A stretch of 64,000 nucleotides of DNA, taken from assembly GCF_036227105.1 (NCBI RefSeq), contig NZ_CP109434.1, positions 2,918,001 through 2,982,000 of the forward strand, in the 5' to 3' direction. Under the pieces are notes generated by a model that saw only the letters and a program-made list of their open reading frames with translations, was not told the DNA's origin and searched no databases. Made by a program: the position numbers and the translations under genes. How positions within the stretch are numbered: position 1 is the first letter of the stretch; the number at the start of each line of letters is the position of its first letter. The DNA comes from Amycolatopsis sp. NBC_01488 (GTDB lineage Bacteria; Actinomycetota; Actinomycetes; Mycobacteriales; Pseudonocardiaceae). This document shows positions 1 through 11,031 of this stretch, in pieces.

Positions 1-27
1 ATCGCCTGAACTGCTCCGAGCGCGGAA

Positions 28-59
28 ACGCCCGGCCCCGCCAACGCGGGACCGGGCGT
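28..59 (-). terminator. Terminator of the DUF6319-like gene
   Basis: Inverted repeat ACGCCCGG/CCGGGCGT with a nested CCCGC/GCGGG stem, lying just downstream (minus-strand sense) of the stop at 76. Reading leftward the hairpin is followed by TTTCCGCG, so only a short T-run is present. Confidence 0.7.
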
Positions 60-75
60 CTCCCGGAGTGAAGCC

Positions 76-537
76 TCAGGCGTCCAGCTCGGCGAGGGCC
101 TGCTTGGCCTTCTCGAGCTCGGCCTCCAGCGCCGCGACCTTCGCCGCCTGCGCCTCGCGGGCCTGGTTGATCACCTCGTCGATCGGGCCCGACAGGTCCG
201 CGTGCAGCTCCTTCGCCGCGCGCGAGACGGCCGCCGCCGGGATCTCGAGGCCCTTCGCGACCCACTTGGCGCCGTTCTTCAGCTCGGCCTGCCACTCGCC
301 GTCGGCGGTGCCGGTGACGGTGAGGGTCAGCTCGACCGTGCGGGTCTTCTTCGCCGTCGACGCCGTCGCACCCTTCGGGCGGCCGCGCTTCGGCTTGGGG
401 GCCTCCTCGGCGGCGGGCTCGGTCGAGCCCTCCTCGGAGGTGGACGCGGACTCGGTGACGGTCGCCTCGGCGGTGGACAGCTCCGGAGCCGGGACCTCGG
501 CCGTTTCCTCGTCGTGCGTCAGGACATCCACGGTCAT
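76..537 (-). CDS. DUF6319-like AT-hook protein
   Basis: 153-residue acidic protein that I recognise only as a conserved actinobacterial family of the DUF6319 type. The first 45 residues are Glu/Ser/Thr-rich and probably disordered. They are followed by a KRGRPKG segment (about residue 50) that matches the AT-hook minor-groove DNA-binding core, then a compact middle domain, and a C-terminal Ala/Glu/Lys helix with coiled-coil character (about residues 120-150). An AAGGAGA Shine-Dalgarno lies about 10 bases upstream of the ATG. The AT hook suggests a nucleoid- or DNA-associated role, which is inference; no enzymatic motif is visible. It is monocistronic and ends in its own hairpin terminator. 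Confidence 0.75.
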   Translation of the reverse strand: MTVDVLTHDEETAEVPAPELSTAEATVTESASTSEEGSTEPAAEEAPKPKRGRPKGATASTAKKTRTVELTLTVTGTADGEWQAELKNGAKWVAKGLEIPAAAVSRAAKELHADLSGPIDEVINQAREAQAAKVAALEAELEKAKQALAELDA

Positions 538-629
538 CGTCGTGTCGTCTCCTTGCCCGGGAAGGGGGTGTGGTTCGCGGCACAGCGTAGAACATGCGTT
601 CGAGCCGCGCCACTCGGGGGTGTCATGAC

Positions 630-662
630 AGAGCCCCTCCGGCGCGAAGCCGGAAGGGCTCT
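630..662 (-). terminator. Terminator of acs
   Basis: Near-perfect hairpin AGAGCCC-C-TCCGGC / GCCGGA-A-GGGCTCT with a GCGAA loop, 18 bases beyond the acs stop codon. Confidence 0.8.
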
Positions 663-679
663 GACGGGAGAACGCTAGC

Positions 680-2662
<1,983 letters not shown>

Positions 2663-2761
2663 GGTTGCAAGGCCTCCTGTAGTGCGCCGATCACCGGCTA
2701 GCGGCACGCTAGCGACGTTAGTCCGCCTTGTAAAAGGTTGCACCCACGTTGCCCGGTCGTT

Positions 2762-3364
2762 TCACCGAGCCAGGCGAGTCGCGGTGACTAAGCGTTCGTT
2801 CAGCCGTGCCTTCGCGGCCGGCCACTCCGGCGCCAGCATCGAATAGAGGACGGTGTCGCGGGACGAGCCGTCCGGCCGGATCCGGTGCGCGCGCAGCACG
2901 CCTTCGCGAAGCGCGCCAAGTCGCTCGATGGCGCGTTGCGAACGCAGGTTGCGGAGGTCCGTCTCCCACGCGACCCGTTGCGCGCCAAGGGTTTCGAACG
3001 CGTGCGTGAGCAGGACGAGCTTCGCCTCGGTGTTCAGCCCGGTGCGTTGCCAGTCCGCGCCGATCCACGTGTGCCCGATCGAGAGGATCCGGTGCGCCTC
3101 GACGACCTGGTAGTACGACGTCGTCCCGGCGACGCGGCCGGACGTGACGTCGATCTGCGCGAACGCCCGGCGCGCGGGGTCGGCGAGCGCCTCCTCGACC
3201 ATCCGCTCCGCAGCCGGAAGATCCCCCGGCTGCCGGATGCTCAGCCACGCCCAGATGCCCGGGTCGGCGCCGGCTTCGAGGAGGCCCTTGGCGTGGCCGG
3301 GCGTCAACGGCTCCAGGCGGACGTGCTCGCCGGACAGGGTCGGTCGGGTGCTCCAGTCGCTCAC
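2762..3364 (-). CDS. GNAT family N-acetyltransferase
   Basis: 200-residue protein of the RimJ/RimL-like GNAT group. It begins with the typical LSGEHVRLEPLTPGHA strand-helix and contains the acetyl-CoA-binding segment IGADWQRTGLNTEAK (about residues 96-110) and the late ETDLRNLRSQRAIERLGALREG signature, in which the Asn and Arg residues typify protein- or amino-acid-acetylating RimJ relatives. The GTG at 3364 starts the domain exactly; the open frame upstream has no family resemblance. The gene is divergent from the phosphoribosyltransferase gene, with 112 bases between the starts. The substrate cannot be told from sequence. Confidence 0.88.
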   Translation of the reverse strand: MSDWSTRPTLSGEHVRLEPLTPGHAKGLLEAGADPGIWAWLSIRQPGDLPAAERMVEEALADPARRAFAQIDVTSGRVAGTTSYYQVVEAHRILSIGHTWIGADWQRTGLNTEAKLVLLTHAFETLGAQRVAWETDLRNLRSQRAIERLGALREGVLRAHRIRPDGSSRDTVLYSMLAPEWPAAKARLNERLVTATRLAR

Positions 3365-3476
3365 GTGATCACCGTAAGCACGGTAATGGCTTCCTGTGAT
3401 AGCCAATTTCCGAGCATTTCCAGAGGCCACTTCGGCGTTGCCTATGCTCGGCGGACCACGACGAAGGGCGAGATCG

Positions 3477-3974
3477 ATGGCCGAAGAGCGGGAAGAGCTG
3501 AGCTGGGAGCTGTTCGGCACGGCGAGCCGTGAACTGGCTCACACCATCGCCGACGACGGCTTCGCGCCGGACCTCGTCCTGTCCATCGCCCGCGGCGGCC
3601 TGTTCGTCGCCGGCGCGCTCGGCTACGCGCTCGACGTGAAGAACCTGCACGTGATGAACGTCGAGTTCTACACCGGCGTCGACCAGCGCCTCGACCTGCC
3701 GGTGATGCTGCCGCCGGTGCCCAACGTCGTCGACCTGACGAGCAAGAAGGTGCTGATCGCCGACGACGTCGCCGACACCGGCGCCACGCTCAAGCTGGTC
3801 CGCGACTTCTGCCTCCAGCACGTCGCCGAGGTGCGCTCGGCGGTCGTCTACGAGAAGCCGCACTCGACGGTCAAGTGCGAGTACGTCTGGCGGCACACCG
3901 ACCGCTGGATCAACTTCCCGTGGTCGGTGCTGCCGCCCGTGGTCTCCCGCGAAGGCCAGGTCCTCGATGCCTGA
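3477..3974 (+). CDS. Phosphoribosyltransferase family protein
   Basis: 165-residue type I phosphoribosyltransferase. The PRPP-binding loop VLIADDVADTGA occupies residues 92-103 and the pyrophosphate-loop segment SIARGG lies at about 36-41. It resembles the actinobacterial PRTases annotated as xanthine/guanine phosphoribosyltransferase or as predicted PRTase, with a WPxxL-like C-terminal motif (WRHTDRWINFPWSV). Purine salvage is the likely role but the base specificity is unclear. The ATG at 3477 follows an AAGGGCGAG ribosome binding site. The gene overlaps the next one by 8 bases (ATGCCTGA), so the two are translationally coupled. Confidence 0.88.
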   Translation: MAEEREELSWELFGTASRELAHTIADDGFAPDLVLSIARGGLFVAGALGYALDVKNLHVMNVEFYTGVDQRLDLPVMLPPVPNVVDLTSKKVLIADDVADTGATLKLVRDFCLQHVAEVRSAVVYEKPHSTVKCEYVWRHTDRWINFPWSVLPPVVSREGQVLDA

Positions 3975-4689
3975 TCCGCTGAAGCCCCTCCTCGACCTCG
4001 AAGGCGTCGCGGCGGCCGCGAAGTCCGCGCAGGACGCCGTGTTCGCGGTCCACCGCCTCCCCGCGAACCTTCGCGGCGGCGCGGCGACCGCTGCCGAAGC
4101 GTCGGTCCGCGCGGCGCGGGCGTCGGCGGGGATCGAGGGCGCGAACCCGGAACTGCCCGCCGACGGCGCGGTGGCCGACCCGGTCCTGGCGGGCGCGCTG
4201 CGCGTCGCGGAGACGTTGGAGACGCTGCTCCCGACGTGGCGCCGCGCGCCCATGCAAGCCTTGGCGCGCATGCACGTTCTCGCCGCGGCGGACCTCGTCG
4301 ACGACCCGGATGCGTTGGGGCGCCCGCATTCCGGCGGCGGCCGCCTCGAACTGCTCGCCCAGCTCGTGACGGGCGCGACGTCGGTACCGGGCCCCGTCCT
4401 GACCGCCGTCGTGCACGGAGAACTGTTGGCGCTCAAGCCGTTCGGCAGCGCGGACGGCATCGTGGCCCGCGCCGCGGCCCGGCTGACGATGGTCGCGACG
4501 GGCCTGGACCCGAAAGCCTTGAGCATTCCCGAAGTCGCGTTCTTCCGCCGCGTTCCGCGTTATCTCGAAGCGGCGGAAGGATTCGCGAGCGGGACGCCGG
4601 AAGGCGTACGCGCGTGGCTGCTCTTCAACTGCGAAGCATTCGAAGCGGGGGCGCGCGAAGCGAAGAGCATTTCGGATGCGGCTTCTTAA
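3967..4689 (+). CDS. Fic-like protein with degenerate active site
   Basis: 240-residue mostly alpha-helical, alanine-rich protein. Its layout resembles actinobacterial Fic-fold proteins sometimes labelled as oxidoreductase: an early SAGIEG(A/G)N segment (about residues 54-60; a SxxIEGN-like helix precedes the core in Fic enzymes) and, near residue 157, KPFGSADGIVARA at the place of the Fic motif HPFxxGNGR. The catalytic histidine is replaced by lysine and the GNGR glycine loop is altered, so AMP transfer is unlikely. It overlaps the upstream phosphoribosyltransferase by 8 bases and converges on the NiCoT transporter, overlapping its 3' end by 4 bases. The function is unknown; assignment to the Fic fold is tentative. 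Confidence 0.7.
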   Translation: MPDPLKPLLDLEGVAAAAKSAQDAVFAVHRLPANLRGGAATAAEASVRAARASAGIEGANPELPADGAVADPVLAGALRVAETLETLLPTWRRAPMQALARMHVLAAADLVDDPDALGRPHSGGGRLELLAQLVTGATSVPGPVLTAVVHGELLALKPFGSADGIVARAAARLTMVATGLDPKALSIPEVAFFRRVPRYLEAAEGFASGTPEGVRAWLLFNCEAFEAGAREAKSISDAAS

Positions 4690-5774
4690 GCGGACAGCTT
4701 CGCCGACCATTTCTCTTCGATCCGCCCGAACCGCCACACCGCCAGCGCGATCACCCAGGTGAGCACGAACAGCCCGACGATCCCGAAGCCGACGTAGTCC
4801 AGGTTCACCGAAGCGATCGCGGCCAGCGGACCCGACGTGATGGCCAGCTTGTCGGCGAGGATCGACACCAGCTCGATCGTGCCGATGACGAACGCGACGG
4901 CTACCGACAGCGCCGTCACCGTGAGGTTGTAGAAGATCTTGCGCACCGGCCGCGCGAACGCCCAGCCGTACGCGAAGTTCATGAAGCAGCCGTCCACGGT
5001 GTCGAACAGGCTCATCCCGGCGGCGAACAGGATCGGCAGCACGAGGATCGCGTACCAGGGCAGGGCGAACGTCGCGGCGCCCGCGGCGAGCACGAGCAGG
5101 CCGATCTCCGTCGCGGTGTCGAAGCCCAGCCCGAACAGCAACCCGACCGGGTAGATGTGCCACGGCTTGCGCACGGCCTTCGTCGCCCCGCGCAGCACGC
5201 GGTTCAGCAGACCACGGTTGTCCAGTTGGTGCTCCAGCGCGGCCTCGTCGAACTCGCCGTGGCGCATCCGCCGGAACACTCGCAGGATGCCGATCAGCAC
5301 CCCGAGGTTCAGGATCGCGATCACGTACAGGAACACGCCGGACACCGACGTCCCGATCAGGCCGGTGGCGTTGTGCAGCGCCGACGAGCCGTCCTCGACC
5401 TGCCCGGCCAGCGCGCGGACGCCCAGGGAAAGCAGCAGGCACAGCGCGAAGACGATCGTCGAGTGCCCGAGTGAGAACCAGAAGCCGACCGACAGCGGGC
5501 GCTGGCCGTCGGCCATCAGCTTGCGGGTCGTGTTGTCGATCGCCGCGATGTGGTCGGCGTCGAACGCGTGCCGCATGCCGAGCGTGAACGCCGTGACGCC
5601 CAGCCCGATCCCGAACACGCCGGAGGTGCCCAGCGCGTAGTGGTGAGGTGCGACGAAGGCCGCCAGCACGACCCAGCCCACGACGTTGAGGAGCAGGACG
5701 AACCCGGCCATCCCGCCGATCGACACCCACTCGCGGCGCGACAGCGCGCGCCGCGAGTCCTCCGTGTCCGCCAT
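4686..5774 (-). CDS. NiCoT family nickel/cobalt transporter
   Basis: 362-residue integral membrane permease for Ni2+ and/or Co2+ uptake. The hallmark helix II motif RHAFDADHIAAIDN is intact, as are the LGFDTATEIGLL motif and FDTVDGCFMNFAYGWAF; the latter is the third conserved NiCoT block. About eight hydrophobic segments are visible, with a charged cytoplasmic loop between segments 4 and 5. Likely clients are nickel enzymes such as urease or hydrogenase, or cobalamin synthesis; none is encoded nearby. I start at the ATG at 5774 because it follows a purine-rich AAGGCGGG; an in-frame ATG at 5795 has no Shine-Dalgarno. No metal riboswitch is visible in the 42-base gap upstream. Confidence 0.93.
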   Translation of the reverse strand: MADTEDSRRALSRREWVSIGGMAGFVLLLNVVGWVVLAAFVAPHHYALGTSGVFGIGLGVTAFTLGMRHAFDADHIAAIDNTTRKLMADGQRPLSVGFWFSLGHSTIVFALCLLLSLGVRALAGQVEDGSSALHNATGLIGTSVSGVFLYVIAILNLGVLIGILRVFRRMRHGEFDEAALEHQLDNRGLLNRVLRGATKAVRKPWHIYPVGLLFGLGFDTATEIGLLVLAAGAATFALPWYAILVLPILFAAGMSLFDTVDGCFMNFAYGWAFARPVRKIFYNLTVTALSVAVAFVIGTIELVSILADKLAITSGPLAAIASVNLDYVGFGIVGLFVLTWVIALAVWRFGRIEEKWSAKLSA

Positions 5775-5837
5775 CGCCCACCCGCCTTCCCTCATCTGAG
5801 AGGTTAGACAGGTGAACAGATGAACGGCAATGAAGTT

Positions 5838-6791
5838 CTAGCTGGCGCGCACTCGCACCAGGTCCAACGCCTTGCGCACGTGCCCGCCCGACGCGTGCAG
5901 TGCCTTCGCCGCGCTCTTGACGTCCTCCCCGGACAGCAAGTGCACCAGCGCCACCTTGAGGTCGCCCCCGGCCTCGGTGAGCGCGTCCGAGCAGTCCGCC
6001 ATCGTCATGCCGGTGGCTTCCTGCAGGATCCGGATGGTCCGGCCGCGCAGCTTCGCGTTCGTCGCCCGCATGCTGACCATCAGGTTGGAGTAGGTCCGGC
6101 CCAGCTTGATCATCGTCGCCGTGGAGAACGACGTCAGGATCATCTTCTGCGCCGTGCCCGCCTTCATCCGGGTCGAGCCGGCGATCGCCTCCGGGCCGGT
6201 GTCGACGGCGATGAGCACGTCGACGCCCGCCGGCTTGGCGGCCTTCGGGTTGCCCGACACCAGGCCGGTGCGGGCGCCCTGGCGCGACGCGGCCAGCAGC
6301 GCGCCCAAGACGTACGGCGTCCGGCCCGACGCCGTCAGCCCCAGCACGAAGTCGCCCGGCTGGACCATGGCGGCCAGCTCGGCCGCGCCGGCCCCGTCGT
6401 CGTCCTCCGCGTTTTCGACGGCCTGGCGCAGCGCGCGCTCGCCGCCGGCGTGGTGCGCGATGAACCAGTCCGCCGGCACGTTGAACGTCGGCACCAGCTC
6501 CGCCGCGTCCAGCGTGGCGAGGCGCCCGGACGTCCCCGCGCCGACGTAGTGCACCCGGCCGCCGGCCCGCAGGGCGTCCACCGCGTAGTCCACCGCGCGC
6601 GCCACCTGGGGCAGCACCGCGGCCACGGCGCCGGCGACCGTGCGGTCCTCGGCGTTGATCGCGCCGAGGATCCCCGCGGTGGACATCAGGTCGATGTCCG
6701 TGGTGCGGGGATTGCGGGTTTCGGTCGGCGAATCGACGTGCACCGCCTGCGTGGGGACGGTCATCATGCGCCTCACATTTTCTTCGGTCAT
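5838..6791 (-). CDS. murQ: N-acetylmuramic acid 6-phosphate etherase
   Basis: 317-residue SIS-domain lyase that cleaves the D-lactyl ether of MurNAc-6-phosphate to GlcNAc-6-phosphate and D-lactate in peptidoglycan recycling. The N-terminal ETRNPRTTDIDLMST motif, the YVGAGTSGRLATLDAAE phosphosugar-binding loop with its catalytic Glu, and the STRMKAGTAQKMILT segment are all characteristic, and the length is normal. The ATG overlaps the murR stop by one base (TAATG), so translation is coupled to the regulator upstream. It is the last gene of a leftward cell-wall recycling operon. Confidence 0.96.
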   Translation of the reverse strand: MTEENVRRMMTVPTQAVHVDSPTETRNPRTTDIDLMSTAGILGAINAEDRTVAGAVAAVLPQVARAVDYAVDALRAGGRVHYVGAGTSGRLATLDAAELVPTFNVPADWFIAHHAGGERALRQAVENAEDDDGAGAAELAAMVQPGDFVLGLTASGRTPYVLGALLAASRQGARTGLVSGNPKAAKPAGVDVLIAVDTGPEAIAGSTRMKAGTAQKMILTSFSTATMIKLGRTYSNLMVSMRATNAKLRGRTIRILQEATGMTMADCSDALTEAGGDLKVALVHLLSGEDVKSAAKALHASGGHVRKALDLVRVRAS

Positions 6792-7765
6792 TACTTGCCG
6801 GTTTCCCGCGGACGGCGACGACCGTCCGGCCTGACCCCCAAGCGGTGCGAGCCGACCGCGTCCCTGGTCGCGTCCAGGGCGTTGACCGACGCGTCCATGT
6901 GCCGCTGCGCGACGCCGATGAACAGGCAGTCGATGACGGTGAGCTGGGCGATGCGGCTCGCCGTCGCTCCCGAACGGAACGTGGTTTCCCGTGCTGCCGT
7001 GGTCAAAACGTAATCGGCGACCTCGGTGATCGGGGACCGCGGGAAGTTCGTCACGGCGATGGTGATCGCGCCGTGCTCGCGGGCCACCCGCAGCGCCTCG
7101 ACGGTGTCGGTGGTCGCGCCGGTGTGCGAGACGCCGATCGCGACGTCACCGGGGCTCAGCACCGCGGCCGAGGTGAGCATGATGTGCGTGTCCGACCACG
7201 AGAAGCACACGCGGCCGATGCGGTGCAGCTTCTGCTGCAGGTCCGCGGCGACGAACGCGCTGGCGCCCACGCCGTAGACGTCCGCGCGGCCGGCGTTCGC
7301 GACGACCTCGATCACGCGCTCCAGCGTGGCGACGTCGAGCTGGTCGGCCGTCTCCTCGACGGCGCGCGCGTCGGCGAAGCTGACCTTGCCGATGACGGCC
7401 GCCAGGTCGTCCTCCGGGCCGATCTCGCCACCGAGGTTGCGCGTGGTGCGCGCCTCGGTGCGGGCGGTGTCCGCGGCCAGCGCGATGCGCAGCTGCGGGT
7501 ACCCCCCGACGCCGACGGCCTTGCAGAAGCGCGTCACCGTCGTCTCGCTCGTGTTCGCGGCCAAGGCGACTTCGGTGATGCTGCGTCTCGCGACGTGCGC
7601 GGGATCCTCCAGCACCACCTTCGCCACGCGCTGCTCGGCGCGGGCCAGTCCGGGGAGCAGGGACCGGATCCGCACCAGCGGGCTGGAGTCCGCGTCCCGC
7701 ACGGCCGTCTGGACCGCTACGGTCTCGGACGGTGCCGAGCCGACTACGGATTCGGTATCACTCAT
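6791..7765 (-). CDS. murR: MurR/RpiR family regulator
   Basis: 324-residue transcription factor with an N-terminal RpiR helix-turn-helix (SITEVALAANTSETTVTRFCKAVG at about residues 65-90) and a C-terminal SIS sugar-phosphate-binding domain (YGVGASAFVAADLQQK, then GVSHTGATTDTVEAL). Its position directly before murQ argues that it senses MurNAc-6-phosphate or a product of it. I start at the ATG at 7765. There is no Shine-Dalgarno, but TAACTT ends 7 bases before the ATG, which fits a -10 box of a leaderless transcript; thus murRQ may have their own promoter in the 238-base gap after the upstream hydrolase gene. Confidence 0.92.
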   Translation of the reverse strand: MSDTESVVGSAPSETVAVQTAVRDADSSPLVRIRSLLPGLARAEQRVAKVVLEDPAHVARRSITEVALAANTSETTVTRFCKAVGVGGYPQLRIALAADTARTEARTTRNLGGEIGPEDDLAAVIGKVSFADARAVEETADQLDVATLERVIEVVANAGRADVYGVGASAFVAADLQQKLHRIGRVCFSWSDTHIMLTSAAVLSPGDVAIGVSHTGATTDTVEALRVAREHGAITIAVTNFPRSPITEVADYVLTTAARETTFRSGATASRIAQLTVIDCLFIGVAQRHMDASVNALDATRDAVGSHRLGVRPDGRRRPRETGK

Positions 7766-8003
7766 CGTCGGAAAGTTACTAACCGTCGGCATCTGCGACA
7801 AGGCTACCCACACCCTTCGGTCGGATCGCAACCCGTCCGTGTCTGCGGATCTGGATTTGCGATTAATCACTGACCAGAAAGTCGCCAACCAGGTCGGTCT
7901 TGTTAACGAGGTCAAGCTAACGACTTGGCAACTTAGTGTCGCAGCGCAAACGGCAAGAGGACGGTTAATTCGGCCGAAAGTTCGACAGTCGGCGACAGCG
8001 GTG

Positions 8004-9761
8004 TCACCTTGAGCTCAACTGCCAACCCTCAGCGACGAAAACGGCCGGGTTCCGTTCACCGTCGAGGAGTGATCGGCCGCTCTCGGTGACTTTCACACCG
8101 TCGACCGAAACACCGCGCCCGGTGTAGTTCGGATCGGTGCTGTAACGCCACCGGAGGCTCACCGACGCGCCATGGGGCAGCGGACCGCTCGCCTTCCACC
8201 AGGCACGGTGCCCGTGCCCGGAGAGCGACGTCACATCTCCGGAGGGTGCGCCCGGCCCCGATACCGATAGCGCGACCGGTTGCCAGTTCACCCCGTCGGT
8301 GGACGCCTGCAGCTGTAGTGGATCAGTGCTTCCCTCGGTGTCCACGAAGGCGTAGAAGGACACCCGCGCTTGATCACTTTGCGTAGTAAATGGTCGAGTA
8401 CTCAGCGTGGCCACGCTGGCATTACCCAGCGTGCTCGTCCACGCGTCCTTCCCCACCTCGGGCTGGACGGCCATGGCCCTGGCCAGCGACGTCGCCCACA
8501 CCTGGCGCGCGGTGTTGATCGAGCCCCAGCTGCGGCTCGGGTGCACGCGGTTGGTCAGCAGGATCGCGAAGGAGCGCGACTCCGGGTCGATGACCAGCGT
8601 CGTCCCGGTGAAGCCGGTGTGCCCGGCGGTGACCGGGGAGGCCAGCGCGCCCATGTACCAGGGCTGGTCGAGTTCGAAGCCCAGGCCGTGCGAGTCGTCG
8701 GGGAACTGCTGGTTGTAGTTCGTCAGCATCTGCCGCACGGTCTCCTGGCGCAGGATCCGGTGCCCGCGGTAGGTGCCGCCGTTGAGGATCGTCTGGGCGA
8801 GGGTGGCCATGTCGTTCGCGGTGCTGAACACCCCGGCGTGCCCGGCGACGCCGCCGAGCGACCACGCGTTCTCGTCGTGCACGCTGCCGCGCACCATCCC
8901 GCGTGGCGGGTTGGCCTCGAACTCCGTCGCGGCGATCCGGTTCAGCTTCGACGCGGGCGGGTTGTACCCGGTGTCGGCCATGCCCAGTGGCGCGGTGATC
9001 CGGTCGTGGACCACCTTGTCCAGGGTCTGCCCGGTCAGCTTCTCGACGATGAAGCCGAGGGTGAGCAGGTTGATGTCGGAGTAGAGGTACGTCGTGCCCG
9101 GCTTGTTCTTCAGCGGGCTGTCGAGCACCGCCTGCCGGCGCGACGGGATGTCCGGGTAGCCGGCCCACAGCGACGGGATCGGGTCGGCGTCGAACCCGGA
9201 GACGTGCGTGAGCAGCATCTTGATCGTGATGGCGGCCTTGTCGCCGGTGGCGAACTCCGGGAAGAAGCGGCTCACCGGCGTGTCGATGGTCAGCTGACCG
9301 CGTTCGACGAGCTGCAGCACGGCGATCGAGGTGAACAGCTTCGAGATCGACGCCATGTCGAAGATGGTGTCGTTCTTCATGGGGACCTGCTGGTCAGCCG
9401 GCAGTTCGGTGCCCGCGGCATCGGCGTACCTGAGCGCGCCACCGACGGCGTACCGGTCGACGACCACGCCGTCGTGGGCCAGGAGGCCGACCGCGCCGGA
9501 GAAGTGCGGGTGCCCGGTGGCGTCCGGCGTCGTCCAGCTCGCGAGGAAGTCCTCGGCGGCCTTGATCGGCGCCGGGTCGAGGTTCACCTCTCGGGGACTT
9601 CCGGTGCGCAGCGTCGTCCACGGCGGGGCGAAGCCCTGCTGCGGCCGGTCGAAGCGGCCCGCGTCGTCGTGGTGTCCGGTGATGGCGCTGGCTCCCGAGG
9701 TAAGCGTGGTCAGCGCGACCAGCACTCCGGTGGCCGCGGCGATGACCTTCCTAGCACGCAC
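8004..9761 (-). CDS. Secreted class C beta-lactamase-like serine hydrolase
   Basis: 585 residues with a Sec signal peptide (cleavage near ASA, residue 26). The serine-hydrolase core carries SISK (Ser138, Lys141) as the SxxK motif, YSD at 227-229 in the YxN position, and HTG in the KTG position (about residue 370). This is the pattern of the AmlB/EstB esterase-amidase branch rather than a true beta-lactamase. A C-terminal region (about 430-585) looks like a beta-sandwich domain. In the B. subtilis MurNAc operon the equivalent protein is AmlB; by analogy it may act on muropeptides. It starts at GTG with a GGGGGAA site, 10 bases after the DUF1343 gene. Confidence 0.9.
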   Translation of the reverse strand: MRARKVIAAATGVLVALTTLTSGASAITGHHDDAGRFDRPQQGFAPPWTTLRTGSPREVNLDPAPIKAAEDFLASWTTPDATGHPHFSGAVGLLAHDGVVVDRYAVGGALRYADAAGTELPADQQVPMKNDTIFDMASISKLFTSIAVLQLVERGQLTIDTPVSRFFPEFATGDKAAITIKMLLTHVSGFDADPIPSLWAGYPDIPSRRQAVLDSPLKNKPGTTYLYSDINLLTLGFIVEKLTGQTLDKVVHDRITAPLGMADTGYNPPASKLNRIAATEFEANPPRGMVRGSVHDENAWSLGGVAGHAGVFSTANDMATLAQTILNGGTYRGHRILRQETVRQMLTNYNQQFPDDSHGLGFELDQPWYMGALASPVTAGHTGFTGTTLVIDPESRSFAILLTNRVHPSRSWGSINTARQVWATSLARAMAVQPEVGKDAWTSTLGNASVATLSTRPFTTQSDQARVSFYAFVDTEGSTDPLQLQASTDGVNWQPVALSVSGPGAPSGDVTSLSGHGHRAWWKASGPLPHGASVSLRWRYSTDPNYTGRGVSVDGVKVTESGRSLLDGERNPAVFVAEGWQLSSR

Positions 9762-9771
9762 GAGTTCCCCC

Positions 9772-11031
9772 TCAGCGGTAGAGCAGGTGGCGACGACGTT
9801 TCCGGTCGAACTCGGCCAGCTCGGCCCGCCAGGCCCCGGTGACCTCGTCGACGCCCGCGCCGGCGTCGACCATCGTCCGGAGCCGGTCCGACCCGGAGAG
9901 CTTGTCGATGTAGTTGTCGGGCCGCCAGGCGAAGACGTCCGGGTGCAGTGCCTTCGCCGTCACGAGCATGGCGACCGCGGTCCGGATCGCGTCGAAGGCC
10001 CGCGGGTCGTCGACGCTCACCTGCACGCCCCCGCAGGTCTGGTTGACGAACTTGCTGAACGTCGGCACGAAGTAGATCTCGCGGAACCTCGCCCCGGGCA
10101 GCCGCAGCTCTTCGAGCTTCTCGCGCCAGCGCCAGTCGAGCCCGGGCGCGCCGATGATCTCGAACGGCCGGGTCGTCCCGCGGCCCTCGGAGAACACGGT
10201 GCCTTCGAACATGCCGGTGCCCGGGTAGACGAGCGCCGTGTCCGGCGTCGGCATGTTCGGGCTCGGCAGCACCCAGTTCAGCCCGGTCTGCGCGAAGAGC
10301 GTGTCGCGCTGCCAGCCGCGTACCTGGATGATTTCCAGCTTTTCGAGCCGGACGCCTTCGCCGGGCAGGAACTCTTCGGCGAAGAAGTGCGCCAGCTCGC
10401 CGACGGTCATGCCGTGCTGCTGGACGATCGGCTTCTTCCCGATCCCCGAGGCGAACTTCGGGTCGAGCAGCGGGCCGGCCGCCCGGCCGCCGATCGGGTT
10501 CGGCCGGTCGAGGACGACGAAGGCGGCCTTGACCTGCGCCGCGGCCACCATCGCCGTGTAGAGCGACCAGATGTAGGTGTAGAAGCGCGCGCCGACGTCG
10601 GCGATGTCGAAGACGACAGTGTCGACGCCCGCTTTGGTAAAGAGCGAAGCGAGCTTCGTCGCGTCGACGCCGTACGCGTCATACACGGGCACGCCGGTGC
10701 GCGGGTCCGTGTAGTCGCCTTCGGAGCCGCCGGCCTGCGCGCTGCCGCGGAAGCCGTGCTCGGGCCCGAAGGCCGCGACCGGCTTGACACCGGCCGCGAC
10801 CATCGAGTCGACGATGTGGTCGCCGTTCAGCAGGACCCCGGTCGGGTTCGACAGGACGCCGAGCTTGCGGCCCTTCAAGGGCCCCCAACCTTGCGCGGCC
10901 AGCTGCTCGGCGCCGGTGAGAACCCGCCCCGGGCGGTTTTCCGGCTCGGCCCCGGCGACGGCGGAGCCGCCCGCCAACGCCGGGACCGCGAGCGCACCCG
11001 CGCCGAGGAAGTGGCGCCGGTTCAGGTTCAC
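9772..11031 (-). CDS. namZ: DUF1343 exo-beta-N-acetylmuramidase (NamZ-like)
   Basis: 419-residue exported protein of the DUF1343 family, whose B. subtilis member YbbC/NamZ removes terminal MurNAc from peptidoglycan fragments. The N-terminus NRRHFLGAGALAVPALAGG is a good twin-arginine signal. Family landmarks are LSNPTGV near residue 60, AFGPEHGFRG, PVYDAYG, the VFDIADVGARFYTYIWSL block and FVVLDRPNPIGG. The GTG start overlaps the nagZ stop (GTGA), so the two exo-hexosaminidases are translationally coupled. Together NagZ and NamZ would take glycan strands down to single sugars outside the membrane. The activity is assigned by family and context. Confidence 0.9.
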   Translation of the reverse strand: MNLNRRHFLGAGALAVPALAGGSAVAGAEPENRPGRVLTGAEQLAAQGWGPLKGRKLGVLSNPTGVLLNGDHIVDSMVAAGVKPVAAFGPEHGFRGSAQAGGSEGDYTDPRTGVPVYDAYGVDATKLASLFTKAGVDTVVFDIADVGARFYTYIWSLYTAMVAAAQVKAAFVVLDRPNPIGGRAAGPLLDPKFASGIGKKPIVQQHGMTVGELAHFFAEEFLPGEGVRLEKLEIIQVRGWQRDTLFAQTGLNWVLPSPNMPTPDTALVYPGTGMFEGTVFSEGRGTTRPFEIIGAPGLDWRWREKLEELRLPGARFREIYFVPTFSKFVNQTCGGVQVSVDDPRAFDAIRTAVAMLVTAKALHPDVFAWRPDNYIDKLSGSDRLRTMVDAGAGVDEVTGAWRAELAEFDRKRRRHLLYR

